The notes below the pieces were generated by a model. It was given only the letters and a program-made list of their open reading frames with translations. It was not told the DNA's origin and ran no database searches. Source: Chloroflexota bacterium (GTDB lineage: Bacteria; Chloroflexota; Anaerolineae; Promineifilales; Promineifilaceae). Taken from it: DNA of 7,122 bases. Made by a program: the position numbers and the translations under genes. Of the stretch, positions 1-5,309 are shown piece after piece; the first letter of the stretch is position 1; every line of letters starts with the position of its first letter. The stretch is taken from assembly GCA_024278255.1 (NCBI GenBank), contig JAJRTP010000092.1, forward strand, positions 1 to 7,122, written 5' to 3'.

Positions 1-8
1 AACGAGCA

Positions 9-111
9 ACGTAGCGTTCAATACGAAAAACGCGACGTGAGTTTTAGTCCCACTACGTATTTCGTCTCCTGTGCTACAATAAACGTAGCGGCGGTTACGA
101 AAAACGCGACG
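9..111. repeat. Imperfect direct repeat in a repeat-rich non-coding lead-in
   Basis: Positions 9-37 and 83-111 match at 24 of 29 bases at a constant offset of 74. The conserved parts are ACGTAGCG (9-16 and 83-90) and TACGAAAAACGCGACG (22-37 and 96-111). The whole stretch 1-198 is rich in CG dinucleotides and ACG/CGT trinucleotides and also holds a short palindrome GTGCG-T-CGCAC at 171-181. Open frames cross it on both strands (37-198 plus, 18-248 minus), but neither gives a recognisable protein, and the plus-strand one only adds an uncharacterised N-terminal tail to the phosphatase. I read it as intergenic repeat sequence. Confidence 0.6.
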
Positions 112-198
112 GCGTTTAGGTTACGTCCAACCCTCCTTAGTAGTTTGTCAAACGCGGCGTACTTTAGGGCGTGCGTCGCACCTGCGGGACAAAAACTT

Positions 199-708
199 AT
201 GACGTCACTCATCAGACTGATACGAGACAAGATGCGCGGTATTCCCAAAGATGTACCGCTGGACTATTCGCAAATCACAGAGAATTTGTATATCGGCGCC
301 TGGCCGACCAAATATCACCGGGAAAAGATTATTTCGTTGGGTGTGACGTTGATCGTGTCCACGATTCTGGAGCGGACGGACAAGGAGTTGAATCAGGCGC
401 CGCTTACCCTGGTGCGCACCCATGGTACCGATTTAGGGCCGCGCCTCATTTATCCTACCGGGCAGATTTTGAAAGGGGTGGAACCGGCCGTGGCTGCCAT
501 CCAAAATGGGCACAAGGTGATGGCCTTTTGCAAGGCTGGTAAACATCGCAGCGCCACCATGAGCGCTTGTATTTTGGTCGGTTTGGGGCATCCGGCTGAT
601 GAAGCGATAGAGATCGTGGAAGCGGGACGGAAAGAGGCAGAGATAAAAGAAACACATCGTCAGGCGATCCATAAATTTGAGGAGACATGGCGTAAGCGCA
701 ATACGTAA
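199..708 (+). CDS. Dual-specificity/tyrosine-type protein phosphatase family protein (CX5R)
   Basis: This 169-residue protein belongs to the cysteine-dependent phosphatase superfamily, which hydrolyses phosphate esters through a cysteinyl-phosphate intermediate. The substrate cannot be told and could be phosphoprotein or another phosphoester. Visible evidence: DYSQITENLYIGAWP (about 22-36) is the usual opening of DSP domains. The P-loop CKAGKHRS (111-118) supplies nucleophile Cys111 and phosphate-binding Arg117. Asp78, 33 residues before the cysteine, is a candidate general acid. The residue before the cysteine is Phe110 where the superfamily usually has His. No signal peptide or membrane segment is seen, so it is probably cytoplasmic. 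The frame stays open back to 37, but that extension lies over repeat sequence, so ATG 199 is preferred; ATG 232 is possible. Neither start has a good ribosome site. It stands alone and converges on the tRNA-Gly gene. Confidence 0.8.
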   Translation: MTSLIRLIRDKMRGIPKDVPLDYSQITENLYIGAWPTKYHREKIISLGVTLIVSTILERTDKELNQAPLTLVRTHGTDLGPRLIYPTGQILKGVEPAVAAIQNGHKVMAFCKAGKHRSATMSACILVGLGHPADEAIEIVEAGRKEAEIKETHRQAIHKFEETWRKRNT

Positions 709-717
709 AAAACAAAA

Positions 718-750
718 AAACCTGACAGGTTTCTCAAACCTGTCAGGTTT
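718..750 (-). terminator. Intrinsic terminator of tRNA-Gly, doubly symmetric hairpin
   Basis: Perfect inverted repeat with 15-bp arms (718-732 and 736-750) and a 3-base loop. On the minus strand the hairpin is followed by a T-rich run (the complement of the A-run at 707-720), as expected for a Rho-independent terminator downstream of the tRNA. Each arm, AAACCTGACAGGTTT, is itself a palindrome around its central base, so arms can also fold singly. On the plus strand only three T's end the stem, so it is a weaker terminator for the convergent phosphatase gene, although it lies ten bases after that stop codon. Confidence 0.8.
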
Positions 751-757
751 AATTCTG

Positions 758-828
758 AGCGGCCAACGGGACTCGAACCCGTGATAATAGCTTGGGAAGC
801 TATTGTGTTACCACTACACCATGGCCGC
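758..828 (-). tRNA. tRNA-Gly (anticodon CCC)
   Basis: The complement folds as a complete 71-nt cloverleaf. The acceptor stem GCGGCCA (828-822) pairs with TGGCCGC (765-759), with discriminator U at 758. The D-arm contains GTAGTGGTAAC. The anticodon stem AATAGC/GCTATT closes the loop TTCCCAA, with anticodon CCC at 796-794. The T-arm carries GGTTCGAGTCC. CCA is not encoded: the next bases on that strand are CAG, so the end must be added by CCA-transferase. The anticodon reads the GGG glycine codon. The gene has its own consensus promoter upstream and an intrinsic terminator downstream, so it is a single-gene transcript. Confidence 0.95.
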
Positions 829-838
829 ATCTGGCAAA

Positions 839-867
839 ATTATAGTCGGGGGGAAACAGTGTGTCAA
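839..867 (-). promoter_or_regulatory. Consensus sigma-70-type promoter of tRNA-Gly
   Basis: On the minus strand, TTGACA (867-862) and TATAAT (844-839) are both perfect consensus hexamers separated by exactly 17 bp. Transcription would start near 832, only a few bases before the tRNA 5' end at 828. The spacer includes a run of six C's on that strand. A second TTGACA (887-882) lies 20 bp further upstream in a duplicated unit but has no matching -10 box. Confidence 0.88.
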
Positions 868-898
868 ATACGTTAAGCGTGTGTCAAATACGCTACGT
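859..898. repeat. Two tandem 20-bp units carrying the -35 box
   Basis: GTGTGTCAAATACG occurs at 859-872 and again at 879-892, giving two 20-bp units (859-878 and 879-898) that differ mainly in their last six bases. Read on the minus strand each unit contains CGTATTTGACACAC, which includes the TTGACA hexamer. The second unit runs into the nadE stop codon (895-893). The duplication therefore created a spare -35 element and set the nadE-tRNA spacing. Confidence 0.8.
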
Positions 899-1747
899 CC
901 CCCAATCCCGCAAATAGCGGAAGTCGTGGGTGATGGAGCGGTCGCTCACTTTGGGGATGAGGGGCATGGTGCGTTTATAGTGATTGCGCTGCACCATTTG
1001 CATGACCTGAGTGACGAAAGCAGCAGAAAAACCGGCTTCTATGGCTTCTTCCGGCGTGTACCGCTCGTCAAACAGCAGGTAGAGTAGTTCATCCACTTCT
1101 TCGTAGGTAAAACCGAAATCGGATTCGTCTGTCTGGCCGGGGATGAGGTCGGCGGAGGGGGGCTTGTCAATGATGACGGCGGGGATGCCCAGGGCGCGGC
1201 TCAGGTGGCGCACCTGGGTTTTGTATAGGTCGCCGATGGGGTTGATAGCTGAAGCCAGATCGCCATAAATCGTGCCGTAACCCAGGAGTAGTTCTGTCTT
1301 GTTGCTGGTGCCGATGACCAGGCCGTTGAAAGCCATCGAGCGGTCAAAGATGACAATCATGCGGGCGCGGGCCATGACGTTGCCCAGGCGATGGGGCGTC
1401 ATATCGGGTGTGGCCTGCTGGAGGCTGTCCACCATGCCGGTAATGTCTATGGTTTCGCTTGGGACGCCCAGCGCTTCAATGACCAGGTCGGCGTGGGCCA
1501 GGCTTTCCGGGTGGGAGGTGCGATGGGGCAGGCGCAGGGCCAGGACGTTTTCCGGCCCCAGCGCGCGGGCGGCGAGAAAGCAGGAGAGGGCGGAATCTAT
1601 GCCGCCGGAGAGGCCGAGAACGGCACGGCCGTAACCAGCCTTCCCAATCTCGTTTTGCAGAAAGCGGATCAGAACCAGTTCGGCTACCTGGGGTTCGATG
1701 GCTAAACAATCGGCGATGGTGGGGGGATGGGTGGTATAAGTTTTCAT
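893..1747 (-). CDS. nadE: NH3-dependent NAD+ synthetase
   Basis: This 284-residue protein catalyses the last step of NAD+ synthesis: ATP-dependent amidation of nicotinate adenine dinucleotide, with AMP and pyrophosphate released. Motifs visible: the PP-loop SGGIDS (47-52) of N-type ATP pyrophosphatases, GNVMARARM (122-130), GTSNKTE (146-152), YGD (161-163), DKPPSADLIPGQTDE (194-208) and HYKR (256-259). There is no N-terminal nitrilase/glutaminase domain, and the length fits the short ammonia-using class. It should be cytosolic and work as a dimer, as the family does. Its ATG overlaps the stop of the upstream metallophosphoesterase gene by ATGA (1747-1744), which implies translational coupling and shared transcription. 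No terminator of its own is seen; readthrough would cross the tRNA and end at the 718-750 hairpin. Confidence 0.95.
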   Translation of the reverse strand: MKTYTTHPPTIADCLAIEPQVAELVLIRFLQNEIGKAGYGRAVLGLSGGIDSALSCFLAARALGPENVLALRLPHRTSHPESLAHADLVIEALGVPSETIDITGMVDSLQQATPDMTPHRLGNVMARARMIVIFDRSMAFNGLVIGTSNKTELLLGYGTIYGDLASAINPIGDLYKTQVRHLSRALGIPAVIIDKPPSADLIPGQTDESDFGFTYEEVDELLYLLFDERYTPEEAIEAGFSAAFVTQVMQMVQRNHYKRTMPLIPKVSDRSITHDFRYLRDWGT

Positions 1748-2598
1748 AAGTGCCTTGCAAATTGTTCCAGAAAAGGCGGGACGGGCGCCTGCTGGTATAT
1801 TTCGCCTACGGCCGTATCCAGAGCCGCCGCCTTTTCCCGTAAATCCCGAATAAAACGCCAGGCCACAGGCTGCCCGGTCAACATCTGGTAGCGGAACAGT
1901 CCCGTAATCAGGCCGCCTTCTTTTTGCAGCCCGGTGCGCTCAAATTCAGCCATCAGATGATCGGTATTATACGCGATTGCCCGAAATTCGACGCGCCATT
2001 GACGCTTGTTTTGCGTGGCTATCACATATTTGGCCTCCGGCGTGCCATCCAGGGGCATCCCTACGGAGCCGATGTTGACCAGCCAACTACGCGACCATTG
2101 GCGGTAGAGGGGGCGGTGGGTGTGGGCGCAAAACAGGGTGGTGTTGTCCAGTCCGGCCATCAATTCGGTGACGGCCGTTTCCCCCATTTCCGCCTGGAAG
2201 CCCCGGTATTGACTGCTGGGGGAGGCGTGAACAAAGGTGGCTCCGCTACGGCCGTTTTGCGGCATCGTATAGTCATAAGGGAGTTCGGCCATGTAGCGCA
2301 GGTGTTCCGGGCCTAACTGGGCTTGCGCCCAGCGTACCGGACTCCAGGTAGGGCAGGTTTGCCAATCGGCGTCCTCAATGTCACCCAGCAGATACAGCTC
2401 GTGGTTGCCTTGCAGGGTGACGCAGTTCAGGCTGCGGATGGCGTCCAGGCATTCCACCGGATGCGGTCCCACGTTGGCAATATCGCCCAGGCAAATGATT
2501 TCGTCTACAACGGCCGTTTCTATGTCAGCCAACACCGCTTCCAGGGCCGGTAAATTTCCATGAATGTCAGAGATTAGAGCAATGCGCATGGCCGTCAT
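1744..2598 (-). CDS. Calcineurin-like metallophosphoesterase (YfcE/MJ0936-type)
   Basis: This 284-residue protein has the full dinuclear metal site of the metallophosphoesterase superfamily in order: DIHGN (Asp11, His13), GD (Asp39), GNHE (Asn65, His66), FVHASP (His124) and CAHTHRP (His159, His161), followed by NIGSVGMP (175-182), typical of the short bacterial phosphodiesterase-like subgroup. It probably hydrolyses a phosphodiester or phosphomonoester in the cytosol with Mn or similar metals; the substrate cannot be read from sequence. About 80 residues beyond the core form an unassigned C-terminal extension. The start could be 2598 (MTAMRI) or 2589 (MRIALISD); the latter puts the first strand at the N-terminus as in many relatives, and neither has a clear ribosome site. 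It overlaps nadE by four bases and is the first gene of that operon. Confidence 0.9.
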   Translation of the reverse strand: MTAMRIALISDIHGNLPALEAVLADIETAVVDEIICLGDIANVGPHPVECLDAIRSLNCVTLQGNHELYLLGDIEDADWQTCPTWSPVRWAQAQLGPEHLRYMAELPYDYTMPQNGRSGATFVHASPSSQYRGFQAEMGETAVTELMAGLDNTTLFCAHTHRPLYRQWSRSWLVNIGSVGMPLDGTPEAKYVIATQNKRQWRVEFRAIAYNTDHLMAEFERTGLQKEGGLITGLFRYQMLTGQPVAWRFIRDLREKAAALDTAVGEIYQQAPVPPFLEQFARHL

Positions 2599-2617
2599 TG
2601 TAAGCGATAAATAGCTG

Positions 2618-2650
2618 CCGGTAAATGGTGGTTGGGGTACCGTTTACCGG
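2618..2650. repeat. 12-bp inverted repeat upstream of the metallophosphoesterase gene
   Basis: CCGGTAAATGGT (2618-2629) and ACCGTTTACCGG (2639-2650) are complementary at 11 of 12 positions around a 9-base G-rich loop. It sits 20 bp before the minus-strand start at 2598, so it could be a dimeric regulator's operator or a hairpin in the 5' leader of the metallophosphoesterase-nadE transcript. The position is seen; the function is guesswork. Confidence 0.5.
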
Positions 2651-2663
2651 TAATAGATGAGTC

Positions 2664-2776
2664 TACTGAAAAAAACTAACCGCAGAGGCGCGGAGGGCGC
2701 AAAGAATTTAGAGCCTCCCAGAGAAAAATCTCTGCGTTTTTTGCGTCTCCGCAGTGAAATCAACCTTTTTTCAGTA
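2664..2776. mobile_element. MITE-like palindromic element flanked by TA
   Basis: The ends are TACTGAAAAAA (2664-2674) and its exact reverse complement TTTTTTCAGTA (2766-2776): a 9-bp terminal repeat CTGAAAAAA inside TA dinucleotides, the pattern left by IS630/Tc1-mariner-type transposition. Inside, 2681-2704 pairs with 2730-2753 with 15 Watson-Crick and 6 G-U pairs out of 24, giving a long hairpin. It encodes no protein. Sequences of the form CCGCAGAGGCGCGGAGG paired with TCTCCGCAG resemble a family of palindromic intergenic repeats I recall from many environmental genomes. It fills the divergent region between the nadE operon and secG. It could instead be a non-mobile palindromic repeat. Confidence 0.55.
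2719..2742 (+). terminator. Possible intrinsic terminator inside the palindromic element
   Basis: CAGAGA (2719-2724) and TCTCTG (2729-2734) form a perfect 6-bp stem with an AAAA loop, followed by CG and six T's (2737-2742). It would stop plus-strand transcription entering the secG region from the left. No plus-strand gene lies directly upstream, so it may be only a by-product of the palindrome. Confidence 0.3.
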
Positions 2777-2832
2777 AAGCCATAGATATACTAAAGAAAC
2801 GGTAAGTTGTCTATGAGTACCGGCTGGTGATA

Positions 2833-2862
2833 TTCGACGCTTATTTATCTGCCTGTTATAAT
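2833..2862 (+). promoter_or_regulatory. Extended -10 promoter of secG
   Basis: TATAAT at 2857-2862 is a perfect -10 box and is preceded by TGT (2854-2856), giving the TGnTATAAT extended form. The best -35 candidate, TTCGAC (2833-2838), is poor and 18 bp away, which extended -10 promoters tolerate. Transcription would begin near 2869, leaving a leader of about 50 nt before the secG start. Confidence 0.65.
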
Positions 2863-2919
2863 GCCAGTCGGCTGTAAGCCATTATCCAAAAAAGATTATT
2901 TTTATACGAGGACAAATCA

Positions 2920-3171
2920 ATGAGTTTGCAAGCATTAGCCCCTTACGTGGCTGTCATCGAAATTATTTTAGCTGTTGTCATGGCTATTTTGGTATTGTTA
3001 CAAACTAAAGGCTCCGATCTGGGCAGTTTTATGGGCGGCGGCGGTGATATGGGCGGCGGCTTCCGTACCCGGCGTGGTATTGAAGCCACGTTGTATCGGG
3101 TCACTATCATCACTTCCATCCTTTTCTTCCTGAATACGATAGTAGGTTTCCTCGCTTGGGGTGAGATTTAG
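2920..3171 (+). CDS. secG: Preprotein translocase subunit SecG
   Basis: This 83-residue membrane protein is the accessory subunit of the SecYEG channel that assists SecA-driven protein export. It shows the family layout: a first transmembrane helix (about 8-27, rich in Ile/Val/Ala/Leu), the conserved LLQTKGSDLGSFMGGGG loop (26-40) and a second helix (about 61-80) after RRGIEATLYRVT. The glycine-rich loop between the helices is typical, as is the short length without a long C-terminal tail. GAGGA (2908-2912), seven bases before the ATG, supports the start. It is first in a plus-strand run with the solute-binding protein gene, and the extended -10 promoter lies about 58 bp upstream. Confidence 0.93.
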   Translation: MSLQALAPYVAVIEIILAVVMAILVLLQTKGSDLGSFMGGGGDMGGGFRTRRGIEATLYRVTIITSILFFLNTIVGFLAWGEI

Positions 3172-3175
3172 ATAA

Positions 3176-3221
3176 CGTATTGCGTAAAAGAACCTTTACG
3201 CCATACGCCATACGCAATACG
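3176..3221. repeat. Heptad repeat and hairpin filling the secG-binding protein gap
   Basis: CGTATTGCGTA (3176-3186) and TACGCAATACG (3211-3221) are perfect 11-bp inverted arms. Within them ACGCCAT is repeated at 3198-3204 and 3205-3211, with the variant ACGCAAT at 3212-3218. A competing fold pairs 3176-3188 with 3195-3207 at 12 of 13 positions. The block takes up almost the whole 55-bp gap and ends five bases before the next ATG, where a ribosome site would be expected; no purine-rich site is present. Confidence 0.8.
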
Positions 3222-3226
3222 CTGCC

Positions 3227-4924
3227 ATGAGATTTAACCTTCGCTGGCAGATTTTACTGGCGGCGCTGGCCTTTAGTCTGACGGCCGCACTGCTTTCCTT
3301 TCAGGTGCGTTCTGCCAGTTTATGCACCACGCGGGTCCCGGCTGCCGGCGGCGTTTTTGTCGAAGGGGTGGTGGGACTGCCCCAAACCCTCAATCCTCTG
3401 TTAAGTGATCCCTATCCGGTAGACCGGCAGTTAGTCAGCTTGATTTTTGACGGGCTGACGCAGGTGGATGCTGCCGGGCAGATTGCGCCGGCTTTGGCGG
3501 AGAATTGGTCGGTGAGTGAAGACGGCCGTACCCTGCGCTTCGTTTTGCGGGATGACATTGCCTGGCATGACGGCGAGCCGGTGACAGCGGCTGACGTGGC
3601 CTTCACTTACGGTCTGATGCAGGACGAGAATTTCCCCGGCCCGGCGGCTCTGAAAAACTTGTGGCAGTCGGTTACCATCAACCAGATTGATGACCAGACC
3701 ATCGAATTTGTCCTGACAGAACCTTACGCCCCTTTCCTCAGCGAAACGACGCGCGGCATCTTACCGGCTCATCTTCTGGAAGGGGTGACGGCTGCAACTC
3801 TGGCCGACCATCCCTTTAACCAATCACCCGTAGGCACTGGCCCCTGGATGGTAAACGCCAACCAGAATTGGCAGCAAAACGGCCGTCTCCAACTCCTGCC
3901 CAATCCCCTGTTCTGGCGGGAAGGCACCCAGATTCCCACGCTGGAATTTCAGTTTTACCCGGATGAGGCTACATTGGCAGAGGCTTTTGCCGACGGCCGT
4001 GTCCAGGCTATGAACACCGTTTCCCCGGAGATGCTGCCGGATGTGGCGGCCATTCCCGGCGTCCGCCTGTTTACGGCCGAATCGCCCCGCTATACAGAAC
4101 TGCTCTTCAACCAGGGAGAAAACGGCGCGTCCCTGCTTAAAACGGCCGAGGGGCGGCAGGCTTTGGCTTACGCGCTGGATAGAAACGCGGTAGTAGACCG
4201 GGTGTTGAACGGGCAGGGTTTGCCGCTGGAAGGGCCGTATTTGCCTACCAGTTGGGCTTATAATCCGGCGGCGCTGACGCAGTACCAATATGATCCTACG
4301 GCGGCGCAGTTGGCTTTGTCGGCGCAGGGGTGGGAAAAGGTAGAAGGTGTGCCGGTGCGCCGCAACGAAGAGGGCGACCCGCTGCAAATCCGGCTGCTGA
4401 CGCTGGCCGGGGCGCCGCACGAGCCGTTGGCGGAGGAGATTGCCTGGCAGTGGTCGGATATTGGCATTGATACGGTGGTGGAAACGGCCGTAAACGGGGC
4501 TGCTTTACGCACTTCACTGGCCGAGGGCGATTTTGACGTGGCGCTGGTAGACATTACTCCGCCGGTTGACCCGGATTTGTATGATTTCTGGAGTCAGGAA
4601 GCAATTGTTCGGGGGCAGAATTACGGCCGTTGGAACAACCGGAATGCCAGCGAGGCTTTGGAAAACGGCCGTCAGATTTGGCCGGTGGCGGAGAGACGGC
4701 CGTATTACGACACTTTCCTGCGCTTGTTTAACAACGATTTACCCGCCCTGACCCTTTACCAGCACGCTACCACCTATGCCCTCAGCCCCACCGTAGAGCA
4801 AGCCGAAATCGGCAAAATCACCCAGCCCCGCGACCGGTACAAAACGTTTGCCCAATGGTTCCTGCTCTACCGCGATGTTTCCGTTGTTTGCCCCGCCGAA
4901 GAACCAGCACCCATTTCAGAGTGA
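3227..4924 (+). CDS. ABC-type solute-binding protein, family 5 (peptide/nickel-type)
   Basis: This 565-residue exported protein belongs to the family-5 binding proteins (OppA/DppA/NikA class), which capture oligopeptides, nickel chelates or other solutes outside the membrane. Visible: a basic, hydrophobic N-terminus (MRFNLRWQ plus helix about 8-24), then TLNPL (54-58), LIFDGLTQ (72-79), the family signature region PALAENWSVSEDGRTLRFVLRDDIAWHDGEPVTAADV (from 88; WHDGEP at 113-118), PVGTGPW (201-207) and RQALAYALDR further on. The residue before Cys33 is Leu, so no normal lipobox is present, and it may be anchored by an uncleaved signal or released. The only cysteines are Cys33 and Cys555, near the two ends. 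No permease or ATPase gene is adjacent, so substrate and transporter are unknown. ATG 3227 lacks a Shine-Dalgarno site; a repeat hairpin abuts it. Confidence 0.9.
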   Translation: MRFNLRWQILLAALAFSLTAALLSFQVRSASLCTTRVPAAGGVFVEGVVGLPQTLNPLLSDPYPVDRQLVSLIFDGLTQVDAAGQIAPALAENWSVSEDGRTLRFVLRDDIAWHDGEPVTAADVAFTYGLMQDENFPGPAALKNLWQSVTINQIDDQTIEFVLTEPYAPFLSETTRGILPAHLLEGVTAATLADHPFNQSPVGTGPWMVNANQNWQQNGRLQLLPNPLFWREGTQIPTLEFQFYPDEATLAEAFADGRVQAMNTVSPEMLPDVAAIPGVRLFTAESPRYTELLFNQGENGASLLKTAEGRQALAYALDRNAVVDRVLNGQGLPLEGPYLPTSWAYNPAALTQYQYDPTAAQLALSAQGWEKVEGVPVRRNEEGDPLQIRLLTLAGAPHEPLAEEIAWQWSDIGIDTVVETAVNGAALRTSLAEGDFDVALVDITPPVDPDLYDFWSQEAIVRGQNYGRWNNRNASEALENGRQIWPVAERRPYYDTFLRLFNNDLPALTLYQHATTYALSPTVEQAEIGKITQPRDRYKTFAQWFLLYRDVSVVCPAEEPAPISE

Positions 4925-4983
4925 CAATAACTGGAAATCTTAGCAAATGATTATATTGGGCTGTGCGCCCTGCTTGTATTTTC

Positions 4984-4992
4984 TGCTATAAT
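4984..4992 (+). promoter_or_regulatory. Extended -10 promoter of the tatABC operon
   Basis: TGCTATAAT at 4984-4992 is a perfect extended -10 element. No good -35 box is seen at 16-18 bp. It closely matches the secG promoter: both read CTGyTATAATGC. Transcription would start near 4999, giving a leader of about 65 nt before tatA. The 140-bp gap after the binding protein gene otherwise holds only a weak GGGC/GCCC stem (4958-4970) and no convincing terminator. Confidence 0.65.
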
Positions 4993-5064
4993 GCAAGGTA
5001 GAACTTTATGGCAAGAAACGGGTATTAATATTAAAACATTTCCATAGTATGGAGGATTTACACA

Positions 5065-5277
5065 ATGGGTAGTCTAGGTATTCCCGAATTACTAATTATT
5101 TTGGCAGTCGTTGTCCTTATTTTTGGCGTGGGCCGCATCAGCAAGATTGGCGGCGAGTTGGGCAAAGGAATTCAAGCCTTCCGCCAGGGCGTCAATGAGG
5201 GTAAAGGCGAAGAGTCCGCAGATGACAGCGAACCCGCAGGGAAAAGCGAAGAGGTAGAATCAGAGACAAAAGCGTAA
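5065..5277 (+). CDS. tatA: Twin-arginine translocase subunit TatA
   Basis: This 70-residue protein is the pore-forming type of Tat subunit, which oligomerises at TatBC to let folded twin-arginine substrates cross the membrane. It has the standard plan: a short N-terminus with IPELLIILAVVVLIF (6-20) as the membrane helix, a Phe20-Gly21 hinge, an amphipathic helix with KIGGELGKGIQAFRQGV (27-43), and an acidic, unstructured tail. Glu8 sits where enterobacterial TatA has Gln. Length is normal for TatA. A strong ribosome site GGAGG (5051-5055), nine bases before the ATG, fixes the start. It is the first gene of the tat operon, 32 bp before the tatB-like gene. Confidence 0.92.
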   Translation: MGSLGIPELLIILAVVVLIFGVGRISKIGGELGKGIQAFRQGVNEGKGEESADDSEPAGKSEEVESETKA

Positions 5278-5309
5278 CAGGCGCGGCCCTGATTGTTGGA
5301 TAAGGCGGT

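Noticed and set aside
37..198. N-terminal extension of the phosphatase to an ATG at 37
   Set aside because: The extra 54 residues are encoded by repeat sequence and have no similarity to phosphatase N-termini; ATG 199 places the domain at the normal distance.
18..248. Minus-strand open frame of 76 codons over the repeat block
   Set aside because: It lies over direct repeats, shows no domain or ribosome site, and overlaps the start of the better-supported phosphatase gene.
859..892. Start of a CRISPR-like array (GTGTGTCAAATACG twice)
   Set aside because: There are only two short copies with 6-bp spacers that are part of the unit; it is a tandem duplication over a promoter.
803..1087. Plus-strand open frame of 94 codons from the tRNA into nadE
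   Set aside because: It starts inside the tRNA gene and continues antisense to nadE; it is a shadow frame.
3824..4420. Long minus-strand open frame (198 codons) inside the binding protein gene
   Set aside because: It is an antisense shadow of a GC-rich coding region, rich in Arg/Gln/Pro with no recognisable motif, while the plus strand encodes a clear family-5 protein.
4958..4970. GGGC/GCCC hairpin after the binding protein gene as a terminator
   Set aside because: The stem has only 4 bp with no proper T-tract directly behind it, and it lies in the -35 area of the tat promoter.
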